Notes: generated from the letters alone by a model not told the origin. A DNA stretch of 64,000 nt from Aequorivita vitellina (GCF_022008365.1 NZ_JAIRBA010000006.1:1-64000); one strand, 5' to 3'. Positions 24,185-34,291 are shown, counted from the stretch's first letter. Translations and numbers: made by a program.

Positions 24185-25897
24185 TTAGTTTTCAAAACCA
24201 GCATTTACTTTTTCTTCCCACGTATTTTCCTGAATAGTCTGAATGCTATCGGTACTTTTTTCGGGGTTTAATGCTTCCAAAGAGTCTGTTTTTTCAGTGG
24301 ATTTTATTATTTCTTTGCAATCCAAACACGCTACTTCGTTTTTTAAAATTCTGAAGTAATGCGCCTGATTGTCCCAATCGTTTAATTTTTTAAAATTTGA
24401 ATTGTAACTGTAATATGAAGTTGTGTTTTCTTCGGAATAAACAACAGTTCCCACAGGTACATAAATTGTTACTTCAATTTGCTGATCGCGGTATTTATTT
24501 GACGTATCTGTAATGAAAAACCCGTCGAGTATTAAATTATTATTATCATAATTATAGCTGTATTCAATAGCTTCAGCGCGTTTTTTAGCATCGAGATTGT
24601 TGTTTCCTTCAGCAGCTTTTTCAATAACAATTTTGCCTATAGAATCTTTCGTAGATTTAACAAGGAGCGATATATTAGTTGAATAAATAACTCTTTTGTC
24701 GTCTTTGTTGTATTTTAATTCTAAACCACCATCTCGTCTCACGTCGTAGCTAAACTGCTTGTCGGCACGCATATTAATGTGTAACGTATCTCCGGTGCGA
24801 ACGGCTAGGGTTTGTTCTTCAATATAATTTCCGTCGTATGCTTGTTCAGTAGCTTGTTTTATACCTAAAACGGCCAAGCCAATAACCGATAATGCCCAAA
24901 CCACAATTAGTAATATTTTTACTGTGGGGCTCATTGATTTAAGGTTACTAATTAAGAGTTTTAAGCCTAGAATAAATAATGCGAAAAACGGTATTCCAAT
25001 AGCGAAAAGGCCTAATAGGGCTAATAGCCAAATAGGAACATTTGTAACATCAACCATTGCAAAATTATCTACAATTGTATTATTACCCCAAAAATCGATG
25101 GAGCCGAAGGTGAAAAACCCTACTACCAATCCAATTATTGTTGAAAGTGAAACTATAATTATAAGTACGCCAATAAATTTTGCAAACACCATAAATAGTG
25201 TTTTAATTACGTTTCCCAAGCCGTCAAAAAAACTTGAAGTTCCAGATTTAACATCTTTTTCGAATTTGTTGTAATCTGCGTTTTTTACTTTATCTGCCAC
25301 CGTGTTGAAACCTTCCTTAAATTTTCGTTCAATGTTCGAAATATTTATGGGTTCCCCCGTCATTTTCAGCTTATCTGAAGTTGTAAGTGCTGGAGGAACC
25401 AGCACCCACAATATAATATATACCAAAATAGGCGATCCGAATCCAGCAAATACCAGAAGTATCCAAATAAGTCGAACCCAGATAGCATCGATACCAAAAT
25501 AGTGTCCTAATCCAGACGATACCCCAGAGATGTACTTGTTATCAACATCTCTAAAAAGCTGTTTGTGTCTTGCATTTCCGCGCGATTTTGCGTAGGTTTT
25601 TGAAGTAGGCGGAACATCCTCAAAAATTTCGTCGTCAACTTCGTAATCTTCGGGCTGGCCCATAACTGCAATAACTTGGTCTAGCGTTATAAGTGTAACC
25701 ACTTGCGTTGGGCTTTCAATCTTTTCGGAAAAAAGTTCGGCAATACGCGCTTCAATATCCTGCATTATTTCTTCGCTTCCGTGGGCGCCTTTAAGCGATT
25801 TTCGAATGGCGTCCAGATAGCGCGAAAGTTTTCCAAAGGCATCTTCGTCTATATGAAATGAAGTGCCTGCCAAATTTATGTTTACTGTCTTGTTCAT
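24185..25897 (-). CDS. PspC domain membrane protein
   Basis: The product has 570 residues. The PspC domain is at about 110-170 (NKYISGVSSGLGHYFGIDAIWVRL in pieces, with a membrane segment ending WVLVPP). Several further transmembrane segments follow between 230 and 345, then a long periplasmic C-terminal part. Its start overlaps the end of the PadR gene by 4 nt, so the two are co-translated. PspC proteins sense or buffer membrane stress. The large C-terminal extension is typical for Bacteroidota and has no known activity. Confidence 0.85.
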   Translation of the reverse strand: MNKTVNINLAGTSFHIDEDAFGKLSRYLDAIRKSLKGAHGSEEIMQDIEARIAELFSEKIESPTQVVTLITLDQVIAVMGQPEDYEVDDEIFEDVPPTSKTYAKSRGNARHKQLFRDVDNKYISGVSSGLGHYFGIDAIWVRLIWILLVFAGFGSPILVYIILWVLVPPALTTSDKLKMTGEPINISNIERKFKEGFNTVADKVKNADYNKFEKDVKSGTSSFFDGLGNVIKTLFMVFAKFIGVLIIIVSLSTIIGLVVGFFTFGSIDFWGNNTIVDNFAMVDVTNVPIWLLALLGLFAIGIPFFALFILGLKLLISNLKSMSPTVKILLIVVWALSVIGLAVLGIKQATEQAYDGNYIEEQTLAVRTGDTLHINMRADKQFSYDVRRDGGLELKYNKDDKRVIYSTNISLLVKSTKDSIGKIVIEKAAEGNNNLDAKKRAEAIEYSYNYDNNNLILDGFFITDTSNKYRDQQIEVTIYVPVGTVVYSEENTTSYYSYNSNFKKLNDWDNQAHYFRILKNEVACLDCKEIIKSTEKTDSLEALNPEKSTDSIQTIQENTWEEKVNAGFEN

Positions 25898-26232
25898 TTT
25901 GTATTTTTTTCGCTGGTTACAATGGTTACGGCCTGTTGCAATTCGTTCCAGGTACCGTTCAATTCTGTTAAAAATAGTCTGCCCTTTTCGGTAAGTTCAT
26001 AATACTTGCGTGGTGGTCCGCCGGTAGATTCTTCCCAACGGTAAGAAAGCAATCCCGCATTTTTTAGCCTTGTGAGCAGCGGGTAAATGGTGCCTTCCAC
26101 GACAAGCATTTTTGCGTCTTTAAGCGTTTCAAGAATGTCTGACGTGTATGCCTCACCATCTTTTAAAACGGAAAGGATGCAGAACTCTAAAACTCCTTTT
26201 CGCATCTGTGCTTTTGTGTTTTCGATTTTCAT
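25894..26232 (-). CDS. PadR-family transcriptional regulator
   Basis: The product has 112 residues with the winged-helix PadR pattern: KGVLEFCILSVLKDGEAYTS, then EGTIYPLLTRLKNAGLL and GPPRKYYELTEKG. It lies directly upstream of, and overlaps by 4 nt, the PspC gene. It is therefore probably the repressor of this envelope operon. PadR proteins respond to small ligands or membrane stress. The inducer here is unknown. Confidence 0.9.
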   Translation of the reverse strand: MKIENTKAQMRKGVLEFCILSVLKDGEAYTSDILETLKDAKMLVVEGTIYPLLTRLKNAGLLSYRWEESTGGPPRKYYELTEKGRLFLTELNGTWNELQQAVTIVTSEKNTK

Positions 26233-26314
26233 TTGTCTTAAATTGTTTTTTTAACGATCAAATAGAAGTAGCTTGTTGTCTTTCTTTTATTAAAGAATTT
26301 GGCATTAACGCATT

Positions 26315-26503
26315 TCATAATTTTTCGTTTACTTGTTTTTTGAACTTTTGTTCGTTATTAATGATGAATGAATAAGGCGCCAAACCGTTGGATTCTATAC
26401 ATTGTTGATGATTCAATGCACTAACAGTTTCCTGTTCCGTAGGCATACTTGCGCCAATAAACTGTAAAATGGCAGCCAATAAATAACTAATTAATGTGCT
26501 CAT
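26315..26503 (-). CDS. Small membrane or exported protein
   Basis: The product has 62 residues from ATG at 26503. A second in-frame ATG two codons upstream is possible. A hydrophobic N-terminal segment (LISYLLAAILQFIGASM) is followed by a polar tail with one Cys. It overlaps the end of the DUF4870 gene and precedes the PadR gene on the same strand, so it is probably part of the same transcript. Function unknown. Confidence 0.4.
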   Translation of the reverse strand: MSTLISYLLAAILQFIGASMPTEQETVSALNHQQCIESNGLAPYSFIINNEQKFKKQVNEKL

Positions 26504-27008
26504 TTTCAACTGGGTTTTTAAGGTTGGTTTTTATAAAAGGTATGCAAAATGGGTATTGGTACAATTGGCCACGCGATGCGTGAATGGAAGCATTAATTAC
26601 CGCGTAAAGTTCAAAAATAAACAAGACTAGAAACAGTAAAATAGCTATTCCAAACAACAGCATATATCCAGAGAGATTTTTAATAGTACCAAATGTAAAT
26701 TCTCCCCCATTGCGATCGATGGTTTCAATAAGTGAAATAAAATCGGTTGCAAAAATGATTATGAATGGCAGACAGATTAATCCAATTAAAATAGTGTATA
26801 CCAATGTGCTCAACTGAAAATTGATCGCTTGTTTGCCATGCTCATCTACAAATACTTTATTTTTATTGAAAGTCCATATTAAGAGCGGAGCAATAAAATT
26901 GGCAAAAGGGAAAAAGTATTTTAAAAAAGTTGACAAGTGTATAAACGTACTTGTGTTTTTTTGATTTTCCGCCTCCTTGGCAGACATTTGTGACGTTGTA
27001 GTTTCCAT
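26487..27008 (-). CDS. DUF4870 domain membrane protein
   Basis: The product has 173 residues. After a polar N-terminal stretch it shows FPFANFIAPLLIWTFNKNK, VDEHGKQAINFQLS and three to four membrane segments, as in DUF4870. It is the first gene of the group containing PadR, PspC and the GIN protein. The role is unknown but the family commonly occurs with such membrane-stress genes. Confidence 0.85.
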   Translation of the reverse strand: METTTSQMSAKEAENQKNTSTFIHLSTFLKYFFPFANFIAPLLIWTFNKNKVFVDEHGKQAINFQLSTLVYTILIGLICLPFIIIFATDFISLIETIDRNGGEFTFGTIKNLSGYMLLFGIAILLFLVLFIFELYAVINASIHASRGQLYQYPFCIPFIKTNLKNPVENEHIN

Positions 27009-27142
27009 TGCTTGATAATTTCTTATGCAAATATATGTCTAAAAGACAGTAGTATGTTACGCATAGTACTATAATTAACATAAATTTAACAAATAGGAAG
27101 TCATCTATTTATTGAATATCTTCGTAAAATATTTAGACAAAA

Positions 27143-27595
27143 ATGAAACTGAGCCCAAGTAAAATCAACACTTTTTTATTATTTAAATTACCTTCGGCAT
27201 ACTTTACTGGAGTACGGTTGAAAGCTATTTCGGAAACTGAGTGCACAAGCACTGTGAAGCATCGTTGGATAAATCAAAACCCGTTTAACTCGATGTTTTG
27301 GGCAGTACAAGGAATGGCAGCAGAATTAAGTACCGGTGCCTTGGTAATGGCGAAAATTAAGGAAAGAGATATAAATATTTCCATGCTAGTAGCTAATAAT
27401 AAAGGTAGTTTCACGAAAAAAGCCAAAGGAAGAATATTTTTTAATTGTGCAGATGGTGCGTTGGTAGATAAAGCTATAGAAAGTGCAATTGCAACTGGTG
27501 AAGGTCAAACCGTTTGGATGAAAGCTGAGGGTAGAGATTCTACTGGCGAAATAGTTTCAAAGTTTGAGTTTGAATGGACACTAAAAAAACGATAA
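27143..27595 (+). CDS. DUF4442 hotdog-fold thioesterase-like protein
   Basis: The product has 150 residues with PSAYFTGVRL, then RWINQNPFNSMFWAVQGMAAEL and ISMLVANNKGSFTKKAKG, in the order of the DUF4442 hotdog family related to acyl-CoA thioesterases. The substrate is unknown. Monocistronic. Confidence 0.75.
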   Translation: MKLSPSKINTFLLFKLPSAYFTGVRLKAISETECTSTVKHRWINQNPFNSMFWAVQGMAAELSTGALVMAKIKERDINISMLVANNKGSFTKKAKGRIFFNCADGALVDKAIESAIATGEGQTVWMKAEGRDSTGEIVSKFEFEWTLKKR

Positions 27596-27782
27596 TTTTA
27601 AAACCATTATCTATAAGGGGTTTCGAGGAAATCCGTGGGTTTAACAAACCTTTAACACCTTGAAACTGGTAACTCATGTGCTTATTACCCAATTAATCGT
27701 TATATTTAAATCGTAATAAATAAAAAAGATTGCCTATTGTACAAAGCTACTTCACTTTTAACTAATTAAATCTAAAATAGCT

Positions 27783-27980
27783 ATGGCAAGAGCGATGTTT
27801 GATTACACCAAAGCTGTACTTGCAAAAGTAAGTTTTGATGTTAATCTCTTCTGTAAAGAATTAAAAAAAGCGTTAACCAGATTGCTTCCCTATGAAATAG
27901 AAGAACTAAAACTCTGGGTAGATTCTCTTATAAAACAGAATCCACAACTAAACCAATGTCTCATTTTATTAAACACATAA
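27783..27980 (+). CDS. Small conserved-type protein of unknown function
   Basis: The product has 65 residues. It is preceded by about 185 bp of intergenic DNA and followed at once by a strong terminator, which supports a real gene. Two amphipathic helices are visible (VNLFCKELKKALTRLLPYEI and EELKLWVDSLIKQ). No family assignment beyond a small helical protein. Confidence 0.6.
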   Translation: MARAMFDYTKAVLAKVSFDVNLFCKELKKALTRLLPYEIEELKLWVDSLIKQNPQLNQCLILLNT

Positions 27981-28013
27981 AAAAATCCCTCTGAGAAATC
28001 AGGGGGATTTTTT
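27980..28013 (+). terminator. Bidirectional-type terminator
   Basis: AAAAAATCCCTCTGA and its near complement TCAGGGGGATTTTTT flank a GAAA loop, directly after the stop of the small gene and facing the 3' end of oxyR. Confidence 0.8.
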
Positions 28014-28061
28014 AGTTAATCGGTTTTTGTTTTAAATTTTTTTATTGATAGTTTTCACTAA

Positions 28062-29000
28062 TTACTTTTTAGTAGGGCTGATTATTTTTACATCCTGAAA
28101 GGCAATAGCACCACGAATTACTCCCGAAATTGAATCGTGAAGCGCATTAATAATCTGCATTTTCAACTCACTTTTGCTGTAAATTAGGCTTACTTCGCGC
28201 GCGGGCGAGGGTTCTTTAAAGTATTTAAGATTTTTTTTGAATGCCGAATCAACATCTAAAGTGTGCAAATAGGGAAGCAGCGTCATTCCCAGGCCTTCGT
28301 TTGCTAACTTTACTAGCGTTTCAAAACTTCCACTTTCCAGTTGAAACTTTTCACTAGTAACATTCTTAGTCGCTTTACAAAGATTTATAATTCCATCGCG
28401 AAAGCAGTGGCCGTCTTCTAATAATAAAATGTCATCAATATCTAAATCGCCCACTTCCAATTTATCTTTTAACGCCAAGCGATGATTTTCTGGAATATAG
28501 CCCACGAAAGGTTCGTAATACAAAGGTCTTTCTTTTATCTTATCCTGCCCCAGTGGCGTTGCTGCAATGGCGGCGTCTAAATATCCTTCGTTAATTTTTA
28601 CAATTATTTCATCGGTATTTAATTCTTCTATTTTTAAATTTACTTTGGGATATCTATTTGCAAAACTCTTCAAAAACATTGGTAGTAGCGTTGGCATAAT
28701 CGTGGGAATAATTCCCAACTTAAACGCACCACCAATAAATCCCTTTTCTTGATCTACAACATCTTGCATACGCTCCGACTCATTGACAATATTACGCGCC
28801 TGTTCCACAATTTTTTCCCCAACACTTGTAAGCTCAATAGGCTTTTTAGTTCTGTCAAAAATTTGAATTTCCAATTCGTCTTCCAGTTTTTGAATTTGCA
28901 TGCTGAGCGTAGGCTGAGTAACAAAAGTTTTTTCAGCAGCCTTTGTAAAATTTTGATGCTCGGCAACGGCCAAAACATATTTAAGTTGGGTGATTGTCAT
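28062..29000 (-). CDS. oxyR: OxyR-type LysR regulator of the peroxide response
   Basis: The product has 312 residues: an N-terminal winged HTH (NFTKAAEKTFVTQPTLSMQI) and a C-terminal sensor domain. The OxyR signature is present: GHCFRDGIINLC has both redox cysteines in the spacing of E. coli Cys199 and Cys208. The SFETLVKLANEGLGMTLLP block follows. It should activate catalase or peroxidase genes on hydrogen peroxide. No target gene adjoins it here. Confidence 0.9.
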   Translation of the reverse strand: MTITQLKYVLAVAEHQNFTKAAEKTFVTQPTLSMQIQKLEDELEIQIFDRTKKPIELTSVGEKIVEQARNIVNESERMQDVVDQEKGFIGGAFKLGIIPTIMPTLLPMFLKSFANRYPKVNLKIEELNTDEIIVKINEGYLDAAIAATPLGQDKIKERPLYYEPFVGYIPENHRLALKDKLEVGDLDIDDILLLEDGHCFRDGIINLCKATKNVTSEKFQLESGSFETLVKLANEGLGMTLLPYLHTLDVDSAFKKNLKYFKEPSPAREVSLIYSKSELKMQIINALHDSISGVIRGAIAFQDVKIISPTKK

Positions 29001-29056
29001 TGTAAATTATATTTATGTAAAAATATATATTTAATCAGAATAATCTATTTGGTAAT

Positions 29057-30388
29057 TTAAAGTAAACCGCGCGCTTTTATTTCCAAATACTTATTAATTG
29101 TACTTACTGTAAGATCTTCGGGTGCGGTTAATATTGTTTGAATGCCGCGTTGTTGCAACTCGCGAACCATCACCTTTTTGTCGAACTCAAATTGATTTGC
29201 GATTGTTTGATCTACAATGTTGGAAATGTTTTTAGCTTCTAAAGAAGTCAAACTTTTCAATTCAGTATTTTCAAAAAAAATGACTACCAAAACATGCTTT
29301 TTAGCGATGGCAAGCAAGTAAGGCAACTGCCGGTGAAGTGCTGAAATATGTTCAAAATTTGTATAAAGCATCAACAAACTTCGATGCGTAATTCTTCGAT
29401 TTACCAAAGATTGCAAAACGCCATAATCTGCATCTAAAAACTTGGTATCTATGTTATACAGTGCTTCGAGAATATTATTTAAATATGTTTTTTTTGCTTG
29501 TGCTGGCAAAAAGTGTCCAGATTTATTTGAGAAATCTACCAACCCCACTTTATCGTTTTTCTTTAAAGCAATGTTTGAAAATGCCAGCGAACTATTTAAC
29601 GCATAGTCTAATAATTTCAAGCCATTAAAAGGCATTTTCATTACGCGACTCGTATCTATAATAGAATAAATAGGCTGCATTTTTTCGTCCTGATATTGAT
29701 TTACCATCAATTGTCCGCGCTTTCCAGTTGCTTTCCAGTTTACGGTGCGTACATCGTCTCCAGCAACATAGTCCTTTATTTGTTCAAATTCCATTGTGTG
29801 GCCAATGCGTCTTATTTTTTTCAAACCAATATGCGAAAGTCGATTGTCTGTGGCCAAAAAATCGTACTTTTTCATTTGAATAAACGATGGGTAAACCTTC
29901 ACCATTTGCTCTTTGTTGAAAGTATATCGTTTTCGCACCAACCCAATTGCCGAAGTAACATAACAATTCAAATTTCCAAAAATGTATTCGCCACGTTCAA
30001 CTGGCCGCACTTCGTACTGAAACGTGTTTTTGTTTTTTCCGACGATAGAAATAACTTTAAAAAAATCTCGCTTCTGAAATTGAACGGGCAATTCGTCAAT
30101 AATTCCAACATCAATTTGAAACGGATATTTATTTATTAGCAGAACCGAAACAATATTATTGTCGCTGTTTGAAAATTTTTCGGGTAAAATACGTTCGCCT
30201 TCCAAACTATTTTTACTGAAAACCATCATTATTTCCAATAAAATAAAAACGGCAAATATTAAAACTAAAATCCACGTAACCCCAAATAACCACTGCCACC
30301 AATACGAAAACAGAAACAGCACAGCAAGTCCTGCCATTACGTAAAAAAAGCGCGGGGTTAAATAGAACGATTTTAGAAATTTAATCAC
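29057..30388 (-). CDS. DUF58 domain membrane protein
   Basis: The product has 443 residues. It starts with GTG at 30386-30388, immediately after the MoxR stop. Two N-terminal membrane segments (about 14-55) are followed by the DUF58 core EFEQIKDYVAGDDVRTVNW and a von Willebrand A-like fold (IIDTSRVM). It is the last gene of the operon, and the partner of the MoxR ATPase in this widespread arrangement, which is linked to envelope stress in other bacteria. Confidence 0.9.
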   Translation of the reverse strand: MIKFLKSFYLTPRFFYVMAGLAVLFLFSYWWQWLFGVTWILVLIFAVFILLEIMMVFSKNSLEGERILPEKFSNSDNNIVSVLLINKYPFQIDVGIIDELPVQFQKRDFFKVISIVGKNKNTFQYEVRPVERGEYIFGNLNCYVTSAIGLVRKRYTFNKEQMVKVYPSFIQMKKYDFLATDNRLSHIGLKKIRRIGHTMEFEQIKDYVAGDDVRTVNWKATGKRGQLMVNQYQDEKMQPIYSIIDTSRVMKMPFNGLKLLDYALNSSLAFSNIALKKNDKVGLVDFSNKSGHFLPAQAKKTYLNNILEALYNIDTKFLDADYGVLQSLVNRRITHRSLLMLYTNFEHISALHRQLPYLLAIAKKHVLVVIFFENTELKSLTSLEAKNISNIVDQTIANQFEFDKKVMVRELQQRGIQTILTAPEDLTVSTINKYLEIKARGLL

Positions 30389-31387
30389 TTATCGGGGTAT
30401 TTCAATGGATTGGCTAATAATATCGATTACCGTTTCGGGCGTCATTCCTTCCATTTCGCGTTCTGGTGAAAGGATTAATCTATGGCGAAGCACGGGGGCC
30501 AAGGTTTTTTTAACGTCGTCTGGCGTAACAAAATCGCGACCGTTAATGGCGGCGTACGCTTTTGAAGCATTCATAATTGCGAGGGATGCCCGTGGCGAAC
30601 CGCCCAAAAATAAATGTGGATGGTTTCGGGTTTTATCTACTAATTGCGCGATGTATGTAAATATTTTTTCTTCAATTAAAACTTCCTGCACTTGCGCGCG
30701 GAATGTTCGTAATGTTTCGGGCGATAAAACACCTTCAATTGCATTTTCGGCATTTTTATTTTTGCGTTCGTGATGCGTTTTTAGAATGTTAATTTCATCT
30801 TCCAAAGAAGGATAACCCACTTTTATTTTGAAAAGAAATCGGTCTAATTGCGCTTCTGGCAAGGCGTATGTTCCTTCCTGTTCTACTGGATTTTGCGTGG
30901 CTAAAACAATAAACGGATATTCCATTATATGGCGTTCGCCGTCCATTGTAATTTGTCGTTCTTCCATTACTTCAAAAAGTGCGGCTTGGGTTTTGGCAGG
31001 GGCTCTGTTAATTTCATCAATTAAAATTACATTCGAAAAAATGGGCCCTTTTTTAAATTCAAATTCCGAAGTTTTCATATTTAAAACTGAAGTTCCTAAT
31101 ACGTCACTTGGCATTAAATCAGGCGTAAACTGAATTCTGCTAAAATCTGTTTTCAACGTTTTTGCAAAAAGTTTAGCGGTAATGGTTTTTGCAATTCCCG
31201 GCACCCCTTCAATAAGCACGTGGCCGTTTGTTAATAGACCTACAATTAACAGTTCAATAAAATCTTCCTGCCCAATTATTATTTTGGAAAGTTGGGTTTT
31301 TATATTGTTAACTGCCTCCTTCAATTCCTCTAACGGAATGCGGTTGTTAAAGTGTAAATCGTTGTTGTATTCTTCAGGATTTTCCAT
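30389..31387 (-). CDS. MoxR-family AAA+ ATPase
   Basis: The product has 332 residues. Walker A lies in GVPGIAKTITAKLFA, Walker B in VILIDEINRAPAKTQ, and sensor 1 in VLATQNPVEQEGTY. MoxR ATPases act as chaperones that mature vWA-domain protein complexes. It overlaps the DUF4350 gene by 14 nt and abuts the DUF58 gene. Confidence 0.95.
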   Translation of the reverse strand: MENPEEYNNDLHFNNRIPLEELKEAVNNIKTQLSKIIIGQEDFIELLIVGLLTNGHVLIEGVPGIAKTITAKLFAKTLKTDFSRIQFTPDLMPSDVLGTSVLNMKTSEFEFKKGPIFSNVILIDEINRAPAKTQAALFEVMEERQITMDGERHIMEYPFIVLATQNPVEQEGTYALPEAQLDRFLFKIKVGYPSLEDEINILKTHHERKNKNAENAIEGVLSPETLRTFRAQVQEVLIEEKIFTYIAQLVDKTRNHPHLFLGGSPRASLAIMNASKAYAAINGRDFVTPDDVKKTLAPVLRHRLILSPEREMEGMTPETVIDIISQSIEIPR

Positions 31388-32591
31388 CGGTTTTCTTTTT
31401 AAATTCTTTAATTTCTTGATAGAGTTTCAGCAATTCGTCTTGGCTCGTGTTGCTTTTATTTTGCAATTGTTCTATAAATGTAAACAGCTTTAAAGTTTCC
31501 TCGCGAGTGTTTCCGCTGCGTTCGGCAACTGTTTTATAAAATCGTTTGTTTACCTTTTCGGTTGGCACTCGCAAACGGGTTCGAATAAATTCCATGAAAA
31601 GTGCAATCTGTTTTTCGGCAACTAATTTATATTCTTTTTTGTCTAAATACATGCCTGCAATGGTGCGTGTATATTCGTAGGTTTTGTTTGTTAACGGTTG
31701 CACGATCGGGATGCTGCGTTGTTTCCGTCTTCCTTCAAAAATGATAAAAAGCAACACGCCAAGTAGCACAAAATAATAAGCCCATTTAAAGTATTTGTTA
31801 TTCAATAAAACCCGCAAGGGTGAAATATCAATGCGTTTGCCGGTTTTGTAATAATTGTCCCAATAAATTATTTCGTCATTGTTTAAATATGAAAAAATTT
31901 GGGCGGTATGCGTTGCATTTTCTTCAGAAAGAATAAAGAAGTTTGAAAAAACTTCGGGTTGTAAATGCAGTAAAAACTGCCCTTTTCCCATCGGAGCTTT
32001 TATAAAGTTTACGTGCGGCTCCTTAATTTTTAACGAATTTATGAAACCTCCCGACACACCTAAAACCGTTTGTGAAAGTGTATCTATTTCAGAAAAATAG
32101 CGAACCGGAAAATTTTTTTTAATGTGAAATGGTTTTTGCGAAGCATACCTTTTGTTTACCAATTTTACCAAAGGCTCGGTGCCAATTTTTTCGACGTTAA
32201 CCTCGGTTTCTATTTTTAAATTTAGTGTATCGAGTAACTTTTCACCCAAATAATTTGCCGAAATAAACACCGTGTTTCCCGCTTCGGCCCAGTGCATTAA
32301 CGAATCTAGCTCTACCTTGTCGAAACCTATGTGGTTATTGATAAAAAGATAGGTGCCGTGCAAATTGTTTTGTTGCAAAGTTTCAAAAGGCGGGGCATCT
32401 TTTTCAACAAATTTTTCGTCGAAAGCATCTTGCAACAAATCGTGCAAAACATAGGTGCCTAACGGAATTTTATCTTCTTTACTATAACTGGGAAACCAGT
32501 TTACAGGCTGCGGTTTGGTGGCTTCAGCATACACCAAACCTGCCAGCACGAGCAGGAAAACAAAGAGAAATATTTTTTGCGTTTTAGTCAA
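31374..32591 (-). CDS. DUF4350 domain membrane protein
   Basis: The product has 405 residues. An N-terminal membrane segment or signal is followed by a periplasmic DUF4350-like domain (SYSKEDKIPLGTYVLHDLL, then ANYLGEKLL), a second membrane segment near residues 267-285, and a cytoplasmic helical tail. It overlaps its neighbours on both sides, as expected in a tight operon. Confidence 0.85.
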   Translation of the reverse strand: MTKTQKIFLFVFLLVLAGLVYAEATKPQPVNWFPSYSKEDKIPLGTYVLHDLLQDAFDEKFVEKDAPPFETLQQNNLHGTYLFINNHIGFDKVELDSLMHWAEAGNTVFISANYLGEKLLDTLNLKIETEVNVEKIGTEPLVKLVNKRYASQKPFHIKKNFPVRYFSEIDTLSQTVLGVSGGFINSLKIKEPHVNFIKAPMGKGQFLLHLQPEVFSNFFILSEENATHTAQIFSYLNNDEIIYWDNYYKTGKRIDISPLRVLLNNKYFKWAYYFVLLGVLLFIIFEGRRKQRSIPIVQPLTNKTYEYTRTIAGMYLDKKEYKLVAEKQIALFMEFIRTRLRVPTEKVNKRFYKTVAERSGNTREETLKLFTFIEQLQNKSNTSQDELLKLYQEIKEFKKKTDGKS

Positions 32592-33354
32592 TGTTTTTGG
32601 GCATTTGGTTTTCTAATGAAACGAAAGCTTTTTGTGCTTTTAGATAATCTTCTTCGGTTACTGCGAAATTGCCGTACCAAATATAATCGTACAAAGTGGT
32701 AACTTTTCGAAAGCCTAGATTGATTTCTTCGGAAGTTATTTCAGTAAAATATTCGCTATTCGTTTTATCGAATTCGTAATTTATAAGTTCGGCGTCGGTT
32801 AATTTTTTCAGAATTAGCAAATAGTAGTAGCGTACGGCGAGCCTGTAATCTTTCTTTGCCAAAGCCTTTTCTATTAATTTTTTAATGTTTTTGCTTTTTA
32901 TTATTTCTTCTTCCTCTGAAAAGAAAACGCCGGGTTTTTCTTTCGATTTAAAAAATGTAGCTCCCGGATTCAATTTGTAAAACAGCCAAATAGCGAAAAC
33001 CAACATGGCGAAAACGATAAGATAGGGGAACATATGCACTAAAAACGAAATAAATCCTCCTGCTTCAAAATCGCCGAACAACCAATGCCAGAATTTTAAC
33101 CACAGTTGCCAAACCCACGTTTTAAATTGCGTCCACCAATTTTCGGTAACTGGATGTTCTGTATAATCGAACGCTTTTTCGCTTTTATATTTTTTAATAG
33201 TTTCACTGCTAAAAATTGGCGGAATTAGGTTTTTGGTTTTATCGTACTGTACTTCCTTTTCTATTTTTTCGGCAATGCAGTCTTGCAATACAGGTGTGGC
33301 ATAACTGAAAACAGCACACAACAAAAAGAGCAAAATGAAAACCGATTTACGCAT
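32584..33354 (-). CDS. DUF4129-type membrane protein
   Basis: The product has 256 residues with a signal peptide, a periplasmic part, one membrane segment (FPYLIVFAMLVFAIWLFYKL), then a cytoplasmic DUF4129-like part (ALAKKDYRLAVRYYYLLILKKL in pieces, then YEFDKTNSEY). It overlaps the DUF4350 gene by 8 nt. Confidence 0.8.
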   Translation of the reverse strand: MRKSVFILLFLLCAVFSYATPVLQDCIAEKIEKEVQYDKTKNLIPPIFSSETIKKYKSEKAFDYTEHPVTENWWTQFKTWVWQLWLKFWHWLFGDFEAGGFISFLVHMFPYLIVFAMLVFAIWLFYKLNPGATFFKSKEKPGVFFSEEEEIIKSKNIKKLIEKALAKKDYRLAVRYYYLLILKKLTDAELINYEFDKTNSEYFTEITSEEINLGFRKVTTLYDYIWYGNFAVTEEDYLKAQKAFVSLENQMPKNID

Positions 33355-33359
33355 ATTTT

Positions 33360-34226
33360 TTAATCGTTTTTCCCCAGGGAATCAATGGCTTCAATGGTTC
33401 CAGAAAAGTTCTTTTTTTCATTTAAATTGAAATAAATAAAGGCCGAACAAATTACGATAATTGTATAAAGCAGATATTGAAAAATCATTCCAATGGTAGA
33501 TAGCAAAAGATAAACTCCGTCAAACATAGACGAAGGATCGGCAGAAATTTCTTGACTTCCCGTAAAGGCTTTTATGAAAAAATAAATGTATTGCGGCACC
33601 TGAAATACAATATTAATAATATAGTAAAGAAGGCCGGTTACAAAAAGCGTTGCAAAGGTTGCCCACCATTCGCCTCTAATTAAATTGAAACAATAACTTA
33701 TTGAATCTGCAACATCTTTGTTTTCAAAAACCACAACAGCAAAGGCAATTGAAAGCGCAACACCCAAATAAATTCCGGGAATTACGCAAAACATGGCACC
33801 GACAAAAACTATGATTGCAACGAGAAAACTGGTACCAATTAATTTCCAAAAATCATTTTTTACGCCTTGTATAACTTCATCTCTATTTACTACACCGCCG
33901 TTTTTTATATACGATTTTATAAAATGAAGTACCACGCCGTTCAGCAAGGCATAATAAACAACCCCCGCCAGCATTAAAACCAAAAAGGACAGGATTATAT
34001 TTGTTGAAAAATCTTCAAATGCGCCAACGGTTTCAATCATTCCCATTCCGCCTACAAATGATTGCAAATAAAAGATGAAACCAACTAGCATAATAAGCAG
34101 CGCAGGGCCTGCGATTTTAATAATTAATTCAAAAAGCAATTTCCAGTTTAAGCGTATAAATTTGAAAATGTCTGTTAGTATGCTTCCAAGTTCGCGTTGT
34201 TTTTTAAAATTTATTGTTTCGTTCAT
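33360..34226 (-). CDS. Polytopic membrane protein of the MoxR operon
   Basis: The product has 288 residues with about six hydrophobic segments and a GMFCVIPGIYLGVAL-like loop as in YciC/DUF4013-type membrane proteins. The exact family is uncertain. It lies 5 bp upstream of the DUF4129 gene, so it is co-transcribed. Role unknown. Confidence 0.7.
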   Translation of the reverse strand: MNETINFKKQRELGSILTDIFKFIRLNWKLLFELIIKIAGPALLIMLVGFIFYLQSFVGGMGMIETVGAFEDFSTNIILSFLVLMLAGVVYYALLNGVVLHFIKSYIKNGGVVNRDEVIQGVKNDFWKLIGTSFLVAIIVFVGAMFCVIPGIYLGVALSIAFAVVVFENKDVADSISYCFNLIRGEWWATFATLFVTGLLYYIINIVFQVPQYIYFFIKAFTGSQEISADPSSMFDGVYLLLSTIGMIFQYLLYTIIVICSAFIYFNLNEKKNFSGTIEAIDSLGKND

Positions 34227-34291
34227 TATATATAGATTCGGTGAGGTTTTGTTGTTTGGTGTGTTTTATACGCTTTCGGTTGCGTCAATAT

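Noticed and set aside
28749-29060. 103-residue plus-strand open frame opposite oxyR
   Set aside because: It is an antisense shadow of the conserved HTH-coding region.
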